The notes: generated by a model from the sequence alone, not told the origin. A DNA stretch of 64,000 nt from Scilla litardierei (GCA_030789695.1 CM061142.1:356289486-356353485), one strand, 5' to 3'. Counted from the first letter of the stretch, positions 33,457-46,048 are shown. Made by a program: numbers and translations.

Positions 33457-35393
33457 GAGATATAATAATGACAATGTGCTAATTAATAATTCAAAGGAAG
33501 TTACCATGAATCTAATTTGATGTGTTAAATTCAGGGGGAGTGACGATATAAAAATGGATTTAGATCCTATATGTCAATAATAGGATTCATATTTTATATT
33601 TGATGCGTATGAATATTATTGAATACAGAACTAACGTGTCATCACTGCAGGGGGAGTAAGTAAATTTCATTTGAATTATTATTATTGATTATTATTTATG
33701 TTTGTTTGTCATCACCAAAAAGGGGGAGAATGTTGAGTATTGATTCCCCGGATTTGGTTTTGGATGATGAGCAAACATAAATATCGTATACTAACAATTT
33801 GTGAGCGCAGTTATGGAGATCGTCGCCAAAATACTACGCACATCTAAATCGACATCTCAAGACTTCTCAATACGCGTGATCGTGTGCCTAAATCTTCGTT
33901 GAAGCTCAAGGAGCAATATTGAAGTCAAGAAGAATGAAGATTGAAGCTTTGAAGACGGTTCGTCATGTATTATTTATTGTCTTCTAGCTTCATAGATTAG
34001 AATGTTAAGCCTTGAGTAGGACTTACTTTATTATCTTCATTTCGCTCATATCTTAGAGCTAGGATTATCTTAGAAGCCTTTAGAAACTTTCCCGAGATAT
34101 AATAATGACAATGTGCTAATTAATAATTCAATGGAAGTTACCATGAATCTAATTTGATGTGTTAAATTCAGGGGGAGTGAAAATATAAAAATGGATTTAG
34201 ATCCTATATGTCAATAATATGATTCATATTTTATATTTCCCTCGCCTGCTTGATGCGTATGAATATTATTGAATACGGAACTAACGTGTCATCACTGTAG
34301 GGGGAGTAAGTAAATTTCATTTGAATTATTATTATTGATTATTATTTATGTTGGTTTGTCATCACCAAAAAGGGGGAGAATGTTGAGTATTGATTCCCCG
34401 GATTTGGTTTTGGATGATGAGCAAACATAAATATCGTATACTAACAATTTGTGAGCGCAGTTATGGAGATCGTCGCCAAAATACTACGCACATCTAAATC
34501 GACGTCTCAAGACTTCTCAATACGCGTGATCGTGTGCCTAAAGCTTCGTTGAAGATCAAGGAGCAATATTGAAGTCAAGAAGAATGAAGATTGAAGCTTT
34601 GAAGACGGTTCGTCATGTATTATTTATTGTCTTCTAGCTTCATAGATTAGAATGTTAAGCCTTGAGTAGGACTTACTTTATTATCTTCATTTCGCTCATA
34701 TCTTAGAGCTAGGATTATCTTAGAAGCCTTTAGAAACTTTCCCGAGATATAATAATGACAATGTGCTAATTAATAATTCAATGGAAGTTACCATGAATCT
34801 AATTTGATGTGTTAAATTCAGGGGGAGTGAAAATATAAAAATGGATTTAGATCCTATATGTCAATAATATGATTCATATTTTATATTTCCCTCGCCTGCT
34901 TGATGCGTATGAATATTATTGAATACGGAACTAACGTGTCATCACTGTAGGGGGAGTAAGTAAATTTCATTTGAATTATTATTATTGATTATTATTTATG
35001 TTGGTTTGTCATCACCAAAAAGGGGGAGAATGTTGAGTATTGATTCCCCGGATTTGGTTTTGGATGATGAGCAAACATAAATATCGTATACTAACAATTT
35101 GTGAGCGCAGTTATGGAGATCGTCGCCAAAATACTACGCACATCTAAATCGACGTCTCAAGACTTCTCAATACGCGTGATCGTGTGCCTAAAGCTTCGTT
35201 GAAGATCAAGGAGCAATATTGAAGTCAAGAAGAATGAAGATTGAAGCTTTGAAGACGGTTCGTCATGTATTATTTATTGTCTTCTAGCTTCATAGATTAG
35301 AATGTTAAGCCTTGAGTAGGACTTACTTTATTATCTTCATTTCGCTCATATCTTAGAGCTAGGATTATCTTAGAAGCCTTTAGAAACTTTCCC
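33457..35393 (+). repeat. Triplicated PPT plus U3 unit at the 3' end of element D
   Basis: Three tandem copies (33457-34093, 34094-34743, 34744-35393; 637, 650 and 650 bp). Each has the last 275-290 bp of the interior including AAAAAGGGGGAGAA, then the first 360 bp of the LTR from TGTTGAG (33731, 34381, 35031). Copies 2 and 3 share a 13-bp insertion absent from copy 1. Only the third continues into a full LTR. Junctions fall at a short GAGATATAA / CCCGAG overlap. Confidence 0.92.
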
Positions 35394-36758
35394 GAAGCCT
35401 ATCGCTTCATCTCTCGGCTTCTAGTGCATATTACTTGGTTCATGTAGGAGTACCAACCGACTAGATGACGATCTAGTCGGTCGGCAACTCTACTTGAACC
35501 GACTAGATGTCCTTGCTCATTTCGGCTCATTCCCTGTTGATCAATTAGTCGGTCAAAGAAGTATCACCGACCGACTAGATGACGATCTAGTCGGTTAGGA
35601 ATCCTTCTTAGACTGACTAGTTGAGCTTGCCTCTGCACAGCCTGAGTTACTGTTTCGAGTTAGTCGGTCAAAGAACGTTTGTCGACCGACTAGTTGAGAA
35701 ACTAGTCGGTCAGCATTTGTTCTTAAACCGACTCAATCAACTTGAAGTCAGCCTTCTATATTTCGACTGTTAGTCGGTCAAAGATCATTCACCGACCGAC
35801 TAGTTGAGAAACTAGTCGGTCGGCAAGTCTTCTTAGACCGACTAGTTGTCATCTCCTGTACTTCGACCTTTTGGCTGTTCAACCGTTAGTCGGTCTACGT
35901 TGTATCACCGACCGACTAGTTGATGAACTAGTCGGTTAGTGATCCTTCTTTGACCGACTAGTCTGGTTCAGAATAGAGCCGTTGGGAACTTTTCCAACAC
36001 GATTTTCCTTGCCTATATAAATACAAACCTGATTCGTTTGAGGCAAGGTTAGAGGTCCAATATACAAGTAATTTCAAACCTAAGAGAAGAGTTTTCTCAA
36101 GCTAATTCTAAGCTCTCTCTTCTCACCAAGAATCTCTCCCTTCACTCTTTGAGAAAATTCCTCAAGAGAGATTCTCTCCATTGTGATCCTTTCAAGCCAA
36201 GAGCTTGATTCTAGTCACCATACTCCACCCTAGGCTTCCATTGCTGATCAACTTCTTGAAGCTAGGGTTTGGTGGCTTCATCTTCCCCAAAATCCATCTT
36301 TGCCCTAATTTGGTAAGATTTACTCAAGGCATAGGATTTTGTGGTAAGTGTTTCTCTATTTCATTTCAATCGTTATTTGAATTATTCTCTCGGTTGTGAG
36401 AGAAGTGTGTGATCCCGGATTGTGGGAGTCACATTTGTGTTGTGTATGATTTGGTCTTGTGAAGTTTTTTTACAAGAATTTCATAGTGCTAAATCTTGAG
36501 TTAGGGTTTCTAACTCAAGTATCCGGAGGGGATCCGGGTGGTTGGGACGTAGGATCACCGGGAACAAGTCGGGGAGACTTGGGTGGATCCGAACCCGTTA
36601 CATGCTTTGTTTGCGTTTGACTATCTCTTGTTGATTGTTGTTTATTCCGCATTGTCGTTTGTTTCTTGCACAATAATTAGGAATATCTATCTTGATTATT
36701 TTAAAGTACTATTCACCCCCCCTCTAGTACATGTGCAGTAGCTTCACAGGGCACTTCA
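35031..36758 (+). repeat. Element D 3' LTR
   Basis: 1728 bp, matching 11094-12820 with roughly 35 differences by hand count. It contains the palindrome array 35455-35962 and a TATA box at 36016-36023. TSD GATAA follows at 36759-36763. Confidence 0.92.
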
Positions 36759-36763
36759 GATAA

Positions 36764-38241
36764 GGAGACAGCTTGGTTAGGTGAATAAAGGGTATAATTG
36801 TGAATGTTTAGGAGGGAAAAGAAGGATAGTGTGTAAAAGATATAAGTTAAAATACGAAGAGTACAAAACTGGTTGTACCTCAAAAATTGGAGTTCTCTTA
36901 TGCATAGAAAAATATTGGTGGTCGATAAAATGAGTTGTTCGAAATAAGTTTGAGTCGTATATACATAATAAGAAAAATGGTTTATTAGCTTATTGAAAAT
37001 CATTATAAGGAAGAATAAAACGTTCACACGAACATTAAGGACGTAGGTTAGCAAATATTATACGGCAGTACTTTAATATACTTTCGGCAAAAATTTCGAA
37101 ATTCAAAGAATGAAATTAGATTAACTGAAGTGTAGAAAATTTAAGCTCATGTTAAATGCTTTCAAAGTCTTTAAACTAGGGAGAAATTTAAAATAAATAA
37201 TATTGAAACTACTTTTAGAGGAACCAGGATTTGCCAAAAGAAACGGTTTTATACAAAGATTTTAAAGTACGAGTACGACTTACCTAGAACTGATATATAA
37301 AAATAATTGAAGTTCTATTTAGCTTGGAAAAAAATATTTTAAAGTATGTATGTTAAGCGGTTAAAATGAATCTCATAGTTTAGAAAATATGGTATATCGA
37401 ATTATCAAAATAGTAATAAAGTTTTAAAAATGCGAGAAATATTGGTTAGTAAATAGCTACAAGATAGTAATTAAAACTAAAACCAATAGACTCCAAAATC
37501 TACGAAAGGATTTTAACTCAATCGAATAGTGAGGAATTAAATATATAAGAAGATGGTTTTAAAAACAACAATTAAATTGAGCGAAAACTTTTAATAAGGA
37601 AAAATCGAAATTGACTTTGAAGGATTCAAGATTTGCAAAGGAGAAAATTCGAAAGATTAACGATAATCTCCATGAAGTGATCACGTGAAACGAGGGCAAG
37701 AATAAGATCACGTGGTCTTATACAAAATACGCCTAGATATGACTCATAAAAATCTACCAGGAACTCCTACGGTCGACCAACTAAGGATTAGGAAACTTAG
37801 CGCTAAGACTTCCTAAGGAATTGGGCTGTAGTGATCTGCGTTCGGCTTGGCCCGAAATCGACGAACCCAAGCGGACGACTAAAGGAATTCTAGAAGTCTA
37901 TTATGGTCAGAGCTAGACAGGAACCACTAAGGTAACTCCTAAGATGATTATATCAATCTCTAGCATGGAGTCTAGCTAACAATCAGGGACCTCTAACTAG
38001 CAAGCACAGACGTCTAACTAAGTCTTACTATAGTCCTGATCTAATGGATTCCCTACTAAGCTGAGACAGATGTTCGGGCAACACGTCTACCAGCCACCTA
38101 AGACATATAAAACGATAAAAATTAGACTCAGGGCTTATGATTTGGATGTTTTAATTTATTTAATGGACATTCTATTTTTATTATCGTTGTTTCGATAATT
38201 CGCAGTTGCAAGAGGGACCTGCATAGGCCACCAATAAAACC
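36764..38241 (-). other. Element F interior, 5' part: leader and decayed gag start
   Basis: From 36764 to about 37700 the plus strand is rich in A and G and poor in C, the opposite bias to 9250-10970. Next to the LTR (38110-38241, minus) the leader resembles that of B, including the TTGG...CCTATGCAGGTCC block at 38214-38241. Where B has its gag ATG, F has GTG (38097-38095) followed by AGRRVART, similar to MARRRFTR in B, then a stop. No longer frame survives. Confidence 0.65.
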
Positions 38242-40940
38242 TGTCACGACCCTCTTCCCTAAAATGGAGGCGAGGCATGAAAAGTCCGCTCAGACTTGGA
38301 GCTGTGAGGCTCCAGTCTCTAAAGCGTCTGGAATAACCAAGTATAGGTCCTTGCAAATGCGATACAGAACAAAAATAATAATAAAAGAAAAGAGACAGAT
38401 ATTATTATTCCAATCTCAGAATGTCCACCAACAAAGTCCAACATCACAGAAAAGCCACCAGGCTAAAAGAGAGTCTAAAAGGCCCAAGCATGGCCAACAG
38501 AAATAACAACGTACAGAAAGAAAGGGCGCTACGCACCAACAACCTAACAAGAACTAATCAGAAAGCAACACAGCACTAAGTCTCTACGACTGGTCGCCGG
38601 TGTCCTCGTACTCCACGTCAATAATGGACCCAGGCTCAATGTCAACAAACACCTCGTCCTCAGCAATGGACTCTGGCTCAGCAACTAACATGCGACACCC
38701 AAAAGAGACGAGGGCGCATGTCAGCAAGTCTACAAGAGACTTGTGCAAGGAAACTAAAAGAAAGTGAAACAACCTAGCAGTTCTAAAATATGCGATGACA
38801 TGGCAGTTTAAGGTATGAATGCAACAAGTAAGAGAGTGCAACAAGTATGACATGGCAACAAGTATGACATGACAAAGGTAGCAAAGATACTAACATTCAC
38901 ATGGATTTACAAGTCACGTAAACACGTCAAGTAAACACGTCGTGCACAGAGTTTACGCCTTATAGTTGAAGTGGCTGTACGGGCACACTTCTACACTGAG
39001 TGGTCGCTTAACCCTACCCCAATCACAGAATTTACGCCTTACAGCTGAAGTGGCTGAACGTGCACACTTTTACGCTGAGTGGTCGCTTAACCCTACCCCT
39101 CCACGTGTAATTGGGCATTGGCTTCTGACCAACACATGTAGCCCGCTTCTGAATCACGAGCTAAGAAGTGTATTTGGCCTAGGGTTGTGCCTGCAACGCC
39201 AGTGCCTAGACTCAACAAGCAAGTACAAGTAGCGTGTGCAACATTCAAGCATGGATTGTCATCAGGATGCATAGCATTGCATGGGTACAATTAATGTGCG
39301 TACAGATAAGGAAATTAAACGTGACAGGCAAAAATGCATGAATGACATGGCAGGGTGACAGATCTAGCTTCGTTGTCAAGCTAGATCTTAAAGTTGCGTC
39401 AAGGCGAGTATCATTTCGTCGCGTAGTCTCTTTTACGCTAAAAACATGGAATGGCCTAAAACATAGCCAAAACACAAGTTGGCAAGTTTCACTTGCCTGC
39501 AATCAGCTGTTCTGACAACACCATCCAACCTGTCGAATCTAACTATGTGCTCGGATTCACCAACATACAATCCCAGTTTAAATTATCTTCGTTAGTGATT
39601 TATCAACCAATTAAATTACTGATTTTTATGTTTATTAGTATGCATTGGTTGGGGGTCCTAAGTGTTCAAAAAATTACCCTTACCTGACGCGTGAGCTACA
39701 CTGGCGTCGGGTAGCGAGGCCAGGGGTTGGAATATAGAAAACGCTTCAAATCCAGATTCCAAAATAGATTCCTACGATCGCCAATCCTTGGACAGCGACA
39801 ATATCAGCGAATAGATACTGAACAACGAGCAAAGTGATCAGTTGACGTTCTACGGCTCGCGGGAAGCCGTAACAACGAATGGGGATGAACGGGTCGACAT
39901 ACACGAAGTCTACGACGTTGAGCGTCGTAGGAGATGATAGTGACGTCGAGAAACACCCCTAGGAGAGGTAGATGGCTGTCGGAAGATCCCAACAGTGAGA
40001 GGGAACGACGGGAAGGTGAAACGACGCGTTGCGACGTCGTTTGAAACGCTAACAGCGGGAGCTCGCTGTTTCAGAGGCAACGGCGGCCAGAGGGGGCTGC
40101 CACGGCGACGTAGAGATCGTGGGGGAGGCGACGGCAAAGGGGAGAGGCCGCGGGCAGTTCGCTGCTGCTGCGAAAATCCGGCACTGCGGGGGCTTTGCAG
40201 CGGAGCTTCGACGATCAACGGGGCCCTACATGGTGCTGAGGGAGGAGGGTCGATGGGGAGGTCAGGTCGACAGAGGGGAGACCCAGGTCGTCGGCGATGA
40301 TGGGTGAGGTCGAAAGCGGGGGTTTCTTTGTTGTTGCGTGCAAAAGAACGGGAGATGGCGGCGGGTTTGTTTGTGGTTGCTGGGAAAAACGAGAGATATG
40401 CTAGGTTATCAAAAAGTAATACCCTAGGGCAAATTTAATAAGGCATGGGCTGGGTCACGTGGGGTAGAATAGGTTAGTTAGGGTTATTTAAAATTGTTTC
40501 TCTTTTCTTTTTAAAAAGCTTTAAAACTAGTCCCTCTCTTCCTCATAAGCGCGGCCTGGCAAAGAAATGGGCTGGGCTAAGTCAACATTTGGATGATTTT
40601 ATTATTAATAAATCATTGGGGGAAAGAACCAAATGAAACTTAGGGATAAACCGATACTTAAACTGGAGAAAAGTGAAGGTGGGTCAAACGGGGCTCGAAA
40701 ATTGTAAGATAAATACTGGGGTGACCGGGACGACGAGAGAAACAAAACTAAGAAGACAGATCACAAATTCGACGACGAGAAACGAAACTAAAAATACAAA
40801 CGTCAAACGACAAAAGTGAAAATCACGACGTCTCATCAAACAAAGTCAAATCGTGGGAGAACGACCCGTGAAATGACGTTCCAAAATAATTCCACAATTT
40901 AATACTCTTCGAGAGGGTCACAATGGCCTATCACACTATA
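38242..40940 (-). repeat. Element F right LTR (5' LTR in element orientation), interrupted by G
   Basis: Matches 6238-8945 with many substitutions and small indels, then stops at CACTATA where element G begins. The missing 0.27 kb (equivalent to 8946-9213) is not found in the window and should lie beyond it. Confidence 0.82.
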
Positions 40941-41948
40941 TTTAACGCCCCGCTTTCCAAAAGACACCGAAAGCGAGGGCGTTACGCGGTCCGCTTGAAC
41001 TGGAGCGGTGAAGCTCGAGTTCAATAAGCGTCTGTGATAAAAACACAGAAAGGGGTCCTTGCATTTGCGTATCAGAACAATCAGAACATTCAAAATAAAT
41101 GCCACATCCAGATATATATATAAGGCGTACACGAAATTACAAGACAAGCCACAACAGGGCTAAAGAAATTATATCAGAGCACTAATCCTACTACAAGGTA
41201 AAGAAACCAAAACTCAAAGTAGTGACGGAGGGGACTCTAGTCTTCTGCAGAAAGTGGCTCAGCATCTACGACGAACTCTGGCTCTCTAAGTTAAGTGTCT
41301 CGAGAGAATCCTCCTAGTGCTCAAACTCGAGATCTGACATACATCCAAAAACATGAATGTATGTCAGCAAGGTCTGCAAGAAGACATTAGCATCCCAAGG
41401 CAAGATATACAAAAGATATGAATTTAAGAAGCATTTAATAGTTTAAAGAAATGACTGTAGCAATTTAACATTAACAAATATATTGAAACAGAAACAACAT
41501 CCCTAACATGCGGTTCTAAACAGTTGCAAGAATTAAAGTTAAGATTTCCTCTGAGTTCATTAGCATTTCAATTATCAAGATGACCAAGTTAGCGTTGCAA
41601 GTTTTCATGTCAAGAGTTAGCATTCTAATCTAGGGTTCACGCCTGTAGGTCGTGATGAGAAGGTCGTTCCTCTCACGGGGGCTTACCGTGATTGACACTA
41701 ACCCACCGCATGCGGGTGGTGCTCTTGAGGAGAGTACCTTTCATACGCCTAGTGGCCGCTCAACCCTAACCCCACCCAAAAGTTTGCCAAAACACGAGCC
41801 GGCCTAGTCGACTCACACGACATCACGAGTTCACGGTACCGCCTTCGAGGCACACGATTTTCACGATGTCCCAACTCGTTAAACATTTCAAGACTTGCAG
41901 AAATTTAACGTTATCAATATTACATTGTTATGACAACATTTCGTTAAA
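40941..41948 (-). repeat. Element G left LTR, outer part
   Basis: The first bases align with the LTR starts of B and F (GCGGTCCGC...GGAGCGGTGAAGCTC, then AATAAGCGTC and GGTCCTTGCA). No gene. E is inserted after TTAAA (41944-41948). Confidence 0.65.
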
Positions 41949-42873
41949 TGACCGGCGCCCCCGGCTCTGCGGTGTGGGCGCGGTGTCGGTTTACCGCAAG
42001 TGCACGGTTAGTGTAGGGTGCGGGAATATCGAACTCAGGGAGGCGAGGTTGTGCTTGGTTCAGGTAGGACCTAAATCACCCCGAGGGGCGAGCTAGCCCG
42101 AATCGGTAGATGGTTGTCACGAAAGGAAATAAAGGGTATGAACAATAAGAAAGAAAACCCGGGACTTTGGTTTCCAACCCGACGAGAGACTCTCGCCGAT
42201 ACGGCCTACAGGTATGGATAGCGATCGGGATTAGGGTCTAATGGTGAGACGTTGCCTCTGAAAGTGGTACCGGCGTCCCATGGGCCCGATATTCCGGTCG
42301 GTGCCCAGGATGATATGCCGGACTTCCCGGATTCGATCAGTGGGCACTCCCGTGTCCATTAACATTGATCGATCCCGGGAGCACTAAGCCTGCAACGATA
42401 AATCCCAACGTCTCATCCTGCCGCTCCCGCATGCTAGGATTCGACGTCTACGCTATGGGTGTGAGCTATGGCTAGGGAGTCAACTGCCAAGTTTATTTCC
42501 CCTTGGCCCAACGGTAAAAGGCGGTCTTTTTTCCACCGATTACAATGAAACACCCCGCGTAACCATTAGATTCCTAATCCCTATCGATTTCCTAACCCTA
42601 TGGACGCATCGGGAAGAGCCCCCGAAGGGGTTTCCACCAAAATCCCGGATTTGGGAACTACTCACAAAAATCCATGAAAAAGCGATCTAAATAAAAATTA
42701 ACCGTTGGAATCATAATCGGACAATTGCAATGCGGAAGTAATAGAGTAGATAAGACAATACTAAAATTTGAGAAAGATCTGAAAACTTACAAAAGAGTAA
42801 CAATTACAGCCGTCACAAAGTGAGAAAACAGTAAAAAACTAGCAGCTCCCCGTTTCTGGAACCCTAGGGGTTC

Positions 42874-42881
42874 TATTTATA
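42874..42881 (-). promoter_or_regulatory. Element E LTR TATA box
   Basis: On the minus strand CTATAAATAG lies about 10 bp downstream of the palindrome array, followed by a leader with CCCTAGGG. The copy in the right LTR is at 50463-50470. Confidence 0.7.
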
Positions 42882-42891
42882 GACTCTCGCA

Positions 42892-43281
42892 TCAACCGAT
42901 CGGTTGACAAGTCAACCGATCGGTTGACAAGTCAACCGATCGGTTGATCCGTTACAAAATAATAACAGAAAACGGTGAGCTTTCACCCGATCACATGAAC
43001 CGGTCGGGTGAGTTCTTGAGTGACCGGTTGGATCTTGGGGCCGTCGGGTGAAGCGATCGGTTTGGCGCCCGTGTCTTCAGCTCTTCGTCTTCAGCTACAG
43101 ATGAACCGATCGGGTGAGAGTCACCCGATCAGTTGGCATTTTGGTCGAGAAAACAGAGAACAGACCCCCGTTGAACCGGTCTGTGAACCGGTCGGTGACT
43201 TCCTTGTGAGCTCCGGCTGAGACCGGGTGGTGCACGCGTGCAGCACCCGATCGGTTGGAGATGACCAACCGACCGGGTGAG
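42892..43281. repeat. Palindromic CAACCGATCGGTTG / CACCCGATCGGGTG array in the element E LTR
   Basis: Three perfect 20-bp tandem units of CAACCGATCGGTTG at the start, then a dozen dispersed variants (CACCCGATCG, GAACCGGTCGGGTGA and others). The right LTR copy (50481-50830) has two tandem units instead of three. Confidence 0.9.
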
Positions 43282-43526
43282 GGGCTGAAAGATGAATTCT
43301 TCGACGTTTGACCCCCTGGATCACGCGTGACTTCTCCAGTTGCTCCGGGGACTTGGGATATCATCGTTAAACGTCCCCTACGTGGTCAATCCCATGCAAT
43401 CATGGATAAACAAAGAAAAGTGAAAGAAAACGAGAAAATACAAGAAAACGAATAAAAGACGGCGGAAAAACACGGAGAAACACAAAAGAAAACGTGCGTG
43501 AATATATGAAATATAAACGCACGTCA

Positions 43527-43566
43527 AAATCCCCCAAGCTGAACTCTTCCTCGTCCTCGAGGAAGA
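43527..43566 (-). promoter_or_regulatory. Element E terminal hairpin plus polypurine tract
   Basis: Minus-strand arms TCTTCCTCG and CGAGGAAGA pair perfectly (9 bp) around loop AGGA at 43545-43566. AGCTTGGGGGATTT follows, adjoining the LTR at 43526. Confidence 0.8.
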
Positions 43567-45272
43567 CGAGTGAGAGTAGGAGCTCGGAAGGGAAAAATAG
43601 AGAGGAAGAAAGAAAAAGAAAACTCTAAATCCTAGATCGTTCATCAGAGCCACCAAAATCAAAAACGACACACCAAGCAAGCAAACGCCAAATCACACCA
43701 CTAAACCTAGGAAGACGAGCCCAAATCAGTGTCGTGGGCCCACGCGGTGAAGCGCGAGTGAGTGCGGTCGTGTGTTAGCAAATGGTGTCGCTTTCTACAA
43801 TGTGCTATGAGGCTCGATATACACAAATCCAAGATCCGACCCAAATATCGATTCGAATTGAATTAAGCGGCGAATATATAGTTCAAGCATGCATGAGAAT
43901 AGAGAGAATCGAAACGTATCATGCGTCGGGGACTCCACAACTAGGGTTAAGGAAATCAAGCCACTACAGCCTAGATATTAGCTAAAAAGTTCCTAAGCCA
44001 AGTGTTTTCGATAACGATGGGGGTTGAGATGATTTGGAGTAGAACACTTGATGCAAATTCTCGCCTTCCCTTTATTCTCGGTAAGTAGGAAAAAATATTC
44101 ACACGGGAATTTTTTTGGGTTTTAGGTATTTGTATTTTTTTATTTTGGCTATACAAAATTTTTCTTTTCTTCTCTTTTTGGGTTTTTCTTTTCCTTTTTT
44201 CTATTTTTTTGAATTTTTGGGCTTTTGGCTATACACATGTGCACTCTCCCAAGTGGGAGAACGGTACACGACGAGGGGATTTGCACCAAGTAAAACAAAA
44301 AACAAGTCGAAATCTAAACACTCGGGCAAAGGAAACTATTCTCGCTAAATAGAGCATAGGCTAAGTGGGTTATCCTAGTCCTTAGTTGTGGAATCCCGAC
44401 GCATGCGAATTGAAATATACGATATAAATATAGCATGCATATAGTAGAAACAAATACCGCGTATTCAAATCGAAGCATGATAGTCTAGGGGTCATTCCTG
44501 GACAGGTATATAAAGTAAAATCACAAAGCAGAAGCACACCAAATAGATAGGCACGACGCACGACTCACAAGAAAGCTAAGTGGACCCACGATGCATGAAA
44601 TGCAAGAGGACTCGAAATCCTAGGGTTAGTGAGTGTGATTATCGATGTAATGCTAGGTGTGTGTGACTTTGTGGCGATTTCATCATAGGATTCATCTCAA
44701 GGAGAAAGAGCTAAAAAGAAGAAAATAAAAAATAAAAACACGATGAAAACGACACAAAAAACGAAAAAGAAGACTCAAACGACGCACACAGTGCGACTCC
44801 CCTAAGCTGAAGTTTGCATTGCCCTCAATGCAATATGAGTGAGTCCGGGAGGGCAATGAAAATGGGGGGGAATACGCACGGACACAAAAAGAAATGAAAA
44901 CGAGGAAAACACATAGATGAAACTGAAAAAGAAAGAAAGATCAAAATCAAAATCAAACAACACGAAAATAAAAATAAAATCACACGACACGACACTCAAA
45001 AAATGAAAAACAAGCACACACACAAAAAATGAGAAAAAGAAACAAAACACGACAGCACACCAAGATAGACGTCCCCCAAGCTAGACCAGACAGTGCTAGC
45101 GAAATGATATGATCAATGAAATCCAGAGATATGCAAGGGGGAGTCAATAACAAAGAAGGTGAAAACAGAAAGTGACACGCGAATGGTTTCCCCCTCCGAC
45201 GGATACAAAGCAGGGCCCCGAAAAGACAGATGGGCACAAATATGGGGGGGGGGCAAAAGAGGGAAAGAAAGA
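43567..45272 (-). other. Element E non-coding 3' region
   Basis: A-rich on the plus strand, no gene seen. Two further G-tracts on the minus strand: AGCTTAGGGGAG (44808-44797) and AGCTTGGGGGAC (45082-45071). The first is preceded by an 8-bp stem TTGCATTG / CAATGCAA with loop AGGG (44833-44814). Confidence 0.65.
44797..44833 (-). promoter_or_regulatory. Element E CATTG hairpin plus G-tract
   Basis: Perfect 8-bp stem TTGCATTG / CAATGCAA, loop AGGG, then CAGCTTAGGGGAG on the minus strand. It corresponds to the C and H sites, with different outer stem bases that still pair. Confidence 0.7.
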
Positions 45273-45605
45273 TCAAGCAGGGGCACCACCCTCTGGAGGT
45301 GGTGACGGGGGCCTGCGCTGTGGACCAGGGGTTGTGGGGGGTGGAATGTGGAGCTCGGAGACATCGGGTGGGTCTTCACGGATGTGGCGAATGAAGTTTT
45401 GAAGAAAGGGGAGGTCACGGTCGACGGACTCCTCGGTTATCCGACCACCCTGTCCAGCTAGGAGGAGCATGGCCGTGAATCGATCGGCTTGGTCTTGATC
45501 GGGGGTAGATGGGTTGGAGGTGGTGGGCTGGGCGCGACGAGCGCGACGGGTGGGCCTAGGGTTCGAAGAGCTGTTGTTGGTGGGCTTAACACGGCGGGGA
45601 GGCAT
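45273..45605 (-). CDS. Small basic ORF in the 3' part of element E, function unknown
   Basis: 110 codons from the ATG at 45605, the first good ATG in this frame after a pyrimidine- and CA-rich leader. The N-terminal third is basic and Ser/Pro-rich (MPPRRVKPTN, RPTRRARRAQ, resembling a nuclear-localisation signal). The middle (about residues 45-85) is an acidic, helix-prone stretch, and the C-terminus is Pro-rich (PPSPPPEGGAPA). I recognise no family. It lies downstream of a palindrome array with TATA box inside E (46041-46410), so it may have its own promoter. In Athila elements this position sometimes holds an extra, env-like ORF, but there is no membrane segment or signal peptide here. Confidence 0.4.
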   Translation of the reverse strand: MPPRRVKPTNNSSSNPRPTRRARRAQPTTSNPSTPDQDQADRFTAMLLLAGQGGRITEESVDRDLPFLQNFIRHIREDPPDVSELHIPPPTTPGPQRRPPSPPPEGGAPA

Positions 45606-46040
45606 TGTGCAGGTGTCGTGTGTGCGTGCGAGTGTGTAAAAGTACAATGAATCAACACAAACACGAAATACGGCCAACGAGCAAATGGAATATCTGGGGT
45701 AAAAAATAAAAAATTGAGCAAGGGAGCGAGTTTACCCAAATGGGATGAAGATCGTTGCTCGAAGACACCCCAATGCTACGCGACAGGAGCACACTGTGAA
45801 GCCACGGCGATTTCTTCAACAAGTTTCGATGTTGGGGAGGATGGGTGAAAGTAAGGGTTTTGTGTAAGTGAGGGATCGAGGAGAATGGAGAGAAATCGAT
45901 GGTGGACGGGTAGGGAGATGGCGGGGAAAGACGATCGAGGTTGATTTTGGGGAAGAAAGAGGGCAGGCGCACGAGGAAGAGGCGAAACGGCGGCTCCGAA
46001 TTCGAAAATGCTGAGTGCGGATTGAATGGGCGGTCGGGTG

Positions 46041-46048
46041 TATTTATA
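46041..46048 (-). promoter_or_regulatory. Internal TATA box of element E
   Basis: Minus-strand CTATAAATACACCC about 15 bp downstream of an internal palindrome array, about 440 bp upstream of the ATG at 45605. The arrangement copies that of the LTR promoter. Confidence 0.5.

Larger units (their letters stand above)
11094..36758 (+). mobile_element. Element D: copia-type gag-only element (TR-GAG-like), split by B
   Basis: LTRs of 1727 bp (11094-12820) and 1728 bp (35031-36758) start TGTTGAG and end CACTTCA. TSD GATAA is present at 11089-11093 and 36759-36763. The PBS after the left LTR pairs with initiator-Met tRNA, and AAAAAGGGGGAGAA precedes the right LTR. The only gene is a copia-type gag, interrupted by B (TSD CTTAC). 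No protease, integrase or RT follows the gag stop at 32681. LTR divergence is about 2% by hand count. Without B the element is about 8 kb. Confidence 0.9.
41949..43526 (-). repeat. Element E left LTR (3' LTR in element orientation)
   Basis: 1578 bp. The inner boundary is set by the PPT on the minus strand (AGCTTGGGGGATTT, then TGACGTGCG at 43526). Palindromes are at 42892-43281 and a minus-strand TATAAATA at 42881-42874. The frame at 43020-43220 lies inside the palindrome array and is not called. Confidence 0.8.

Noticed and set aside
42892..43281. Regularly repeated palindromes resembling a CRISPR array
   Set aside because: Plant LTR context, irregular spacing, repeats overlap or abut, and no spacer or cas gene.
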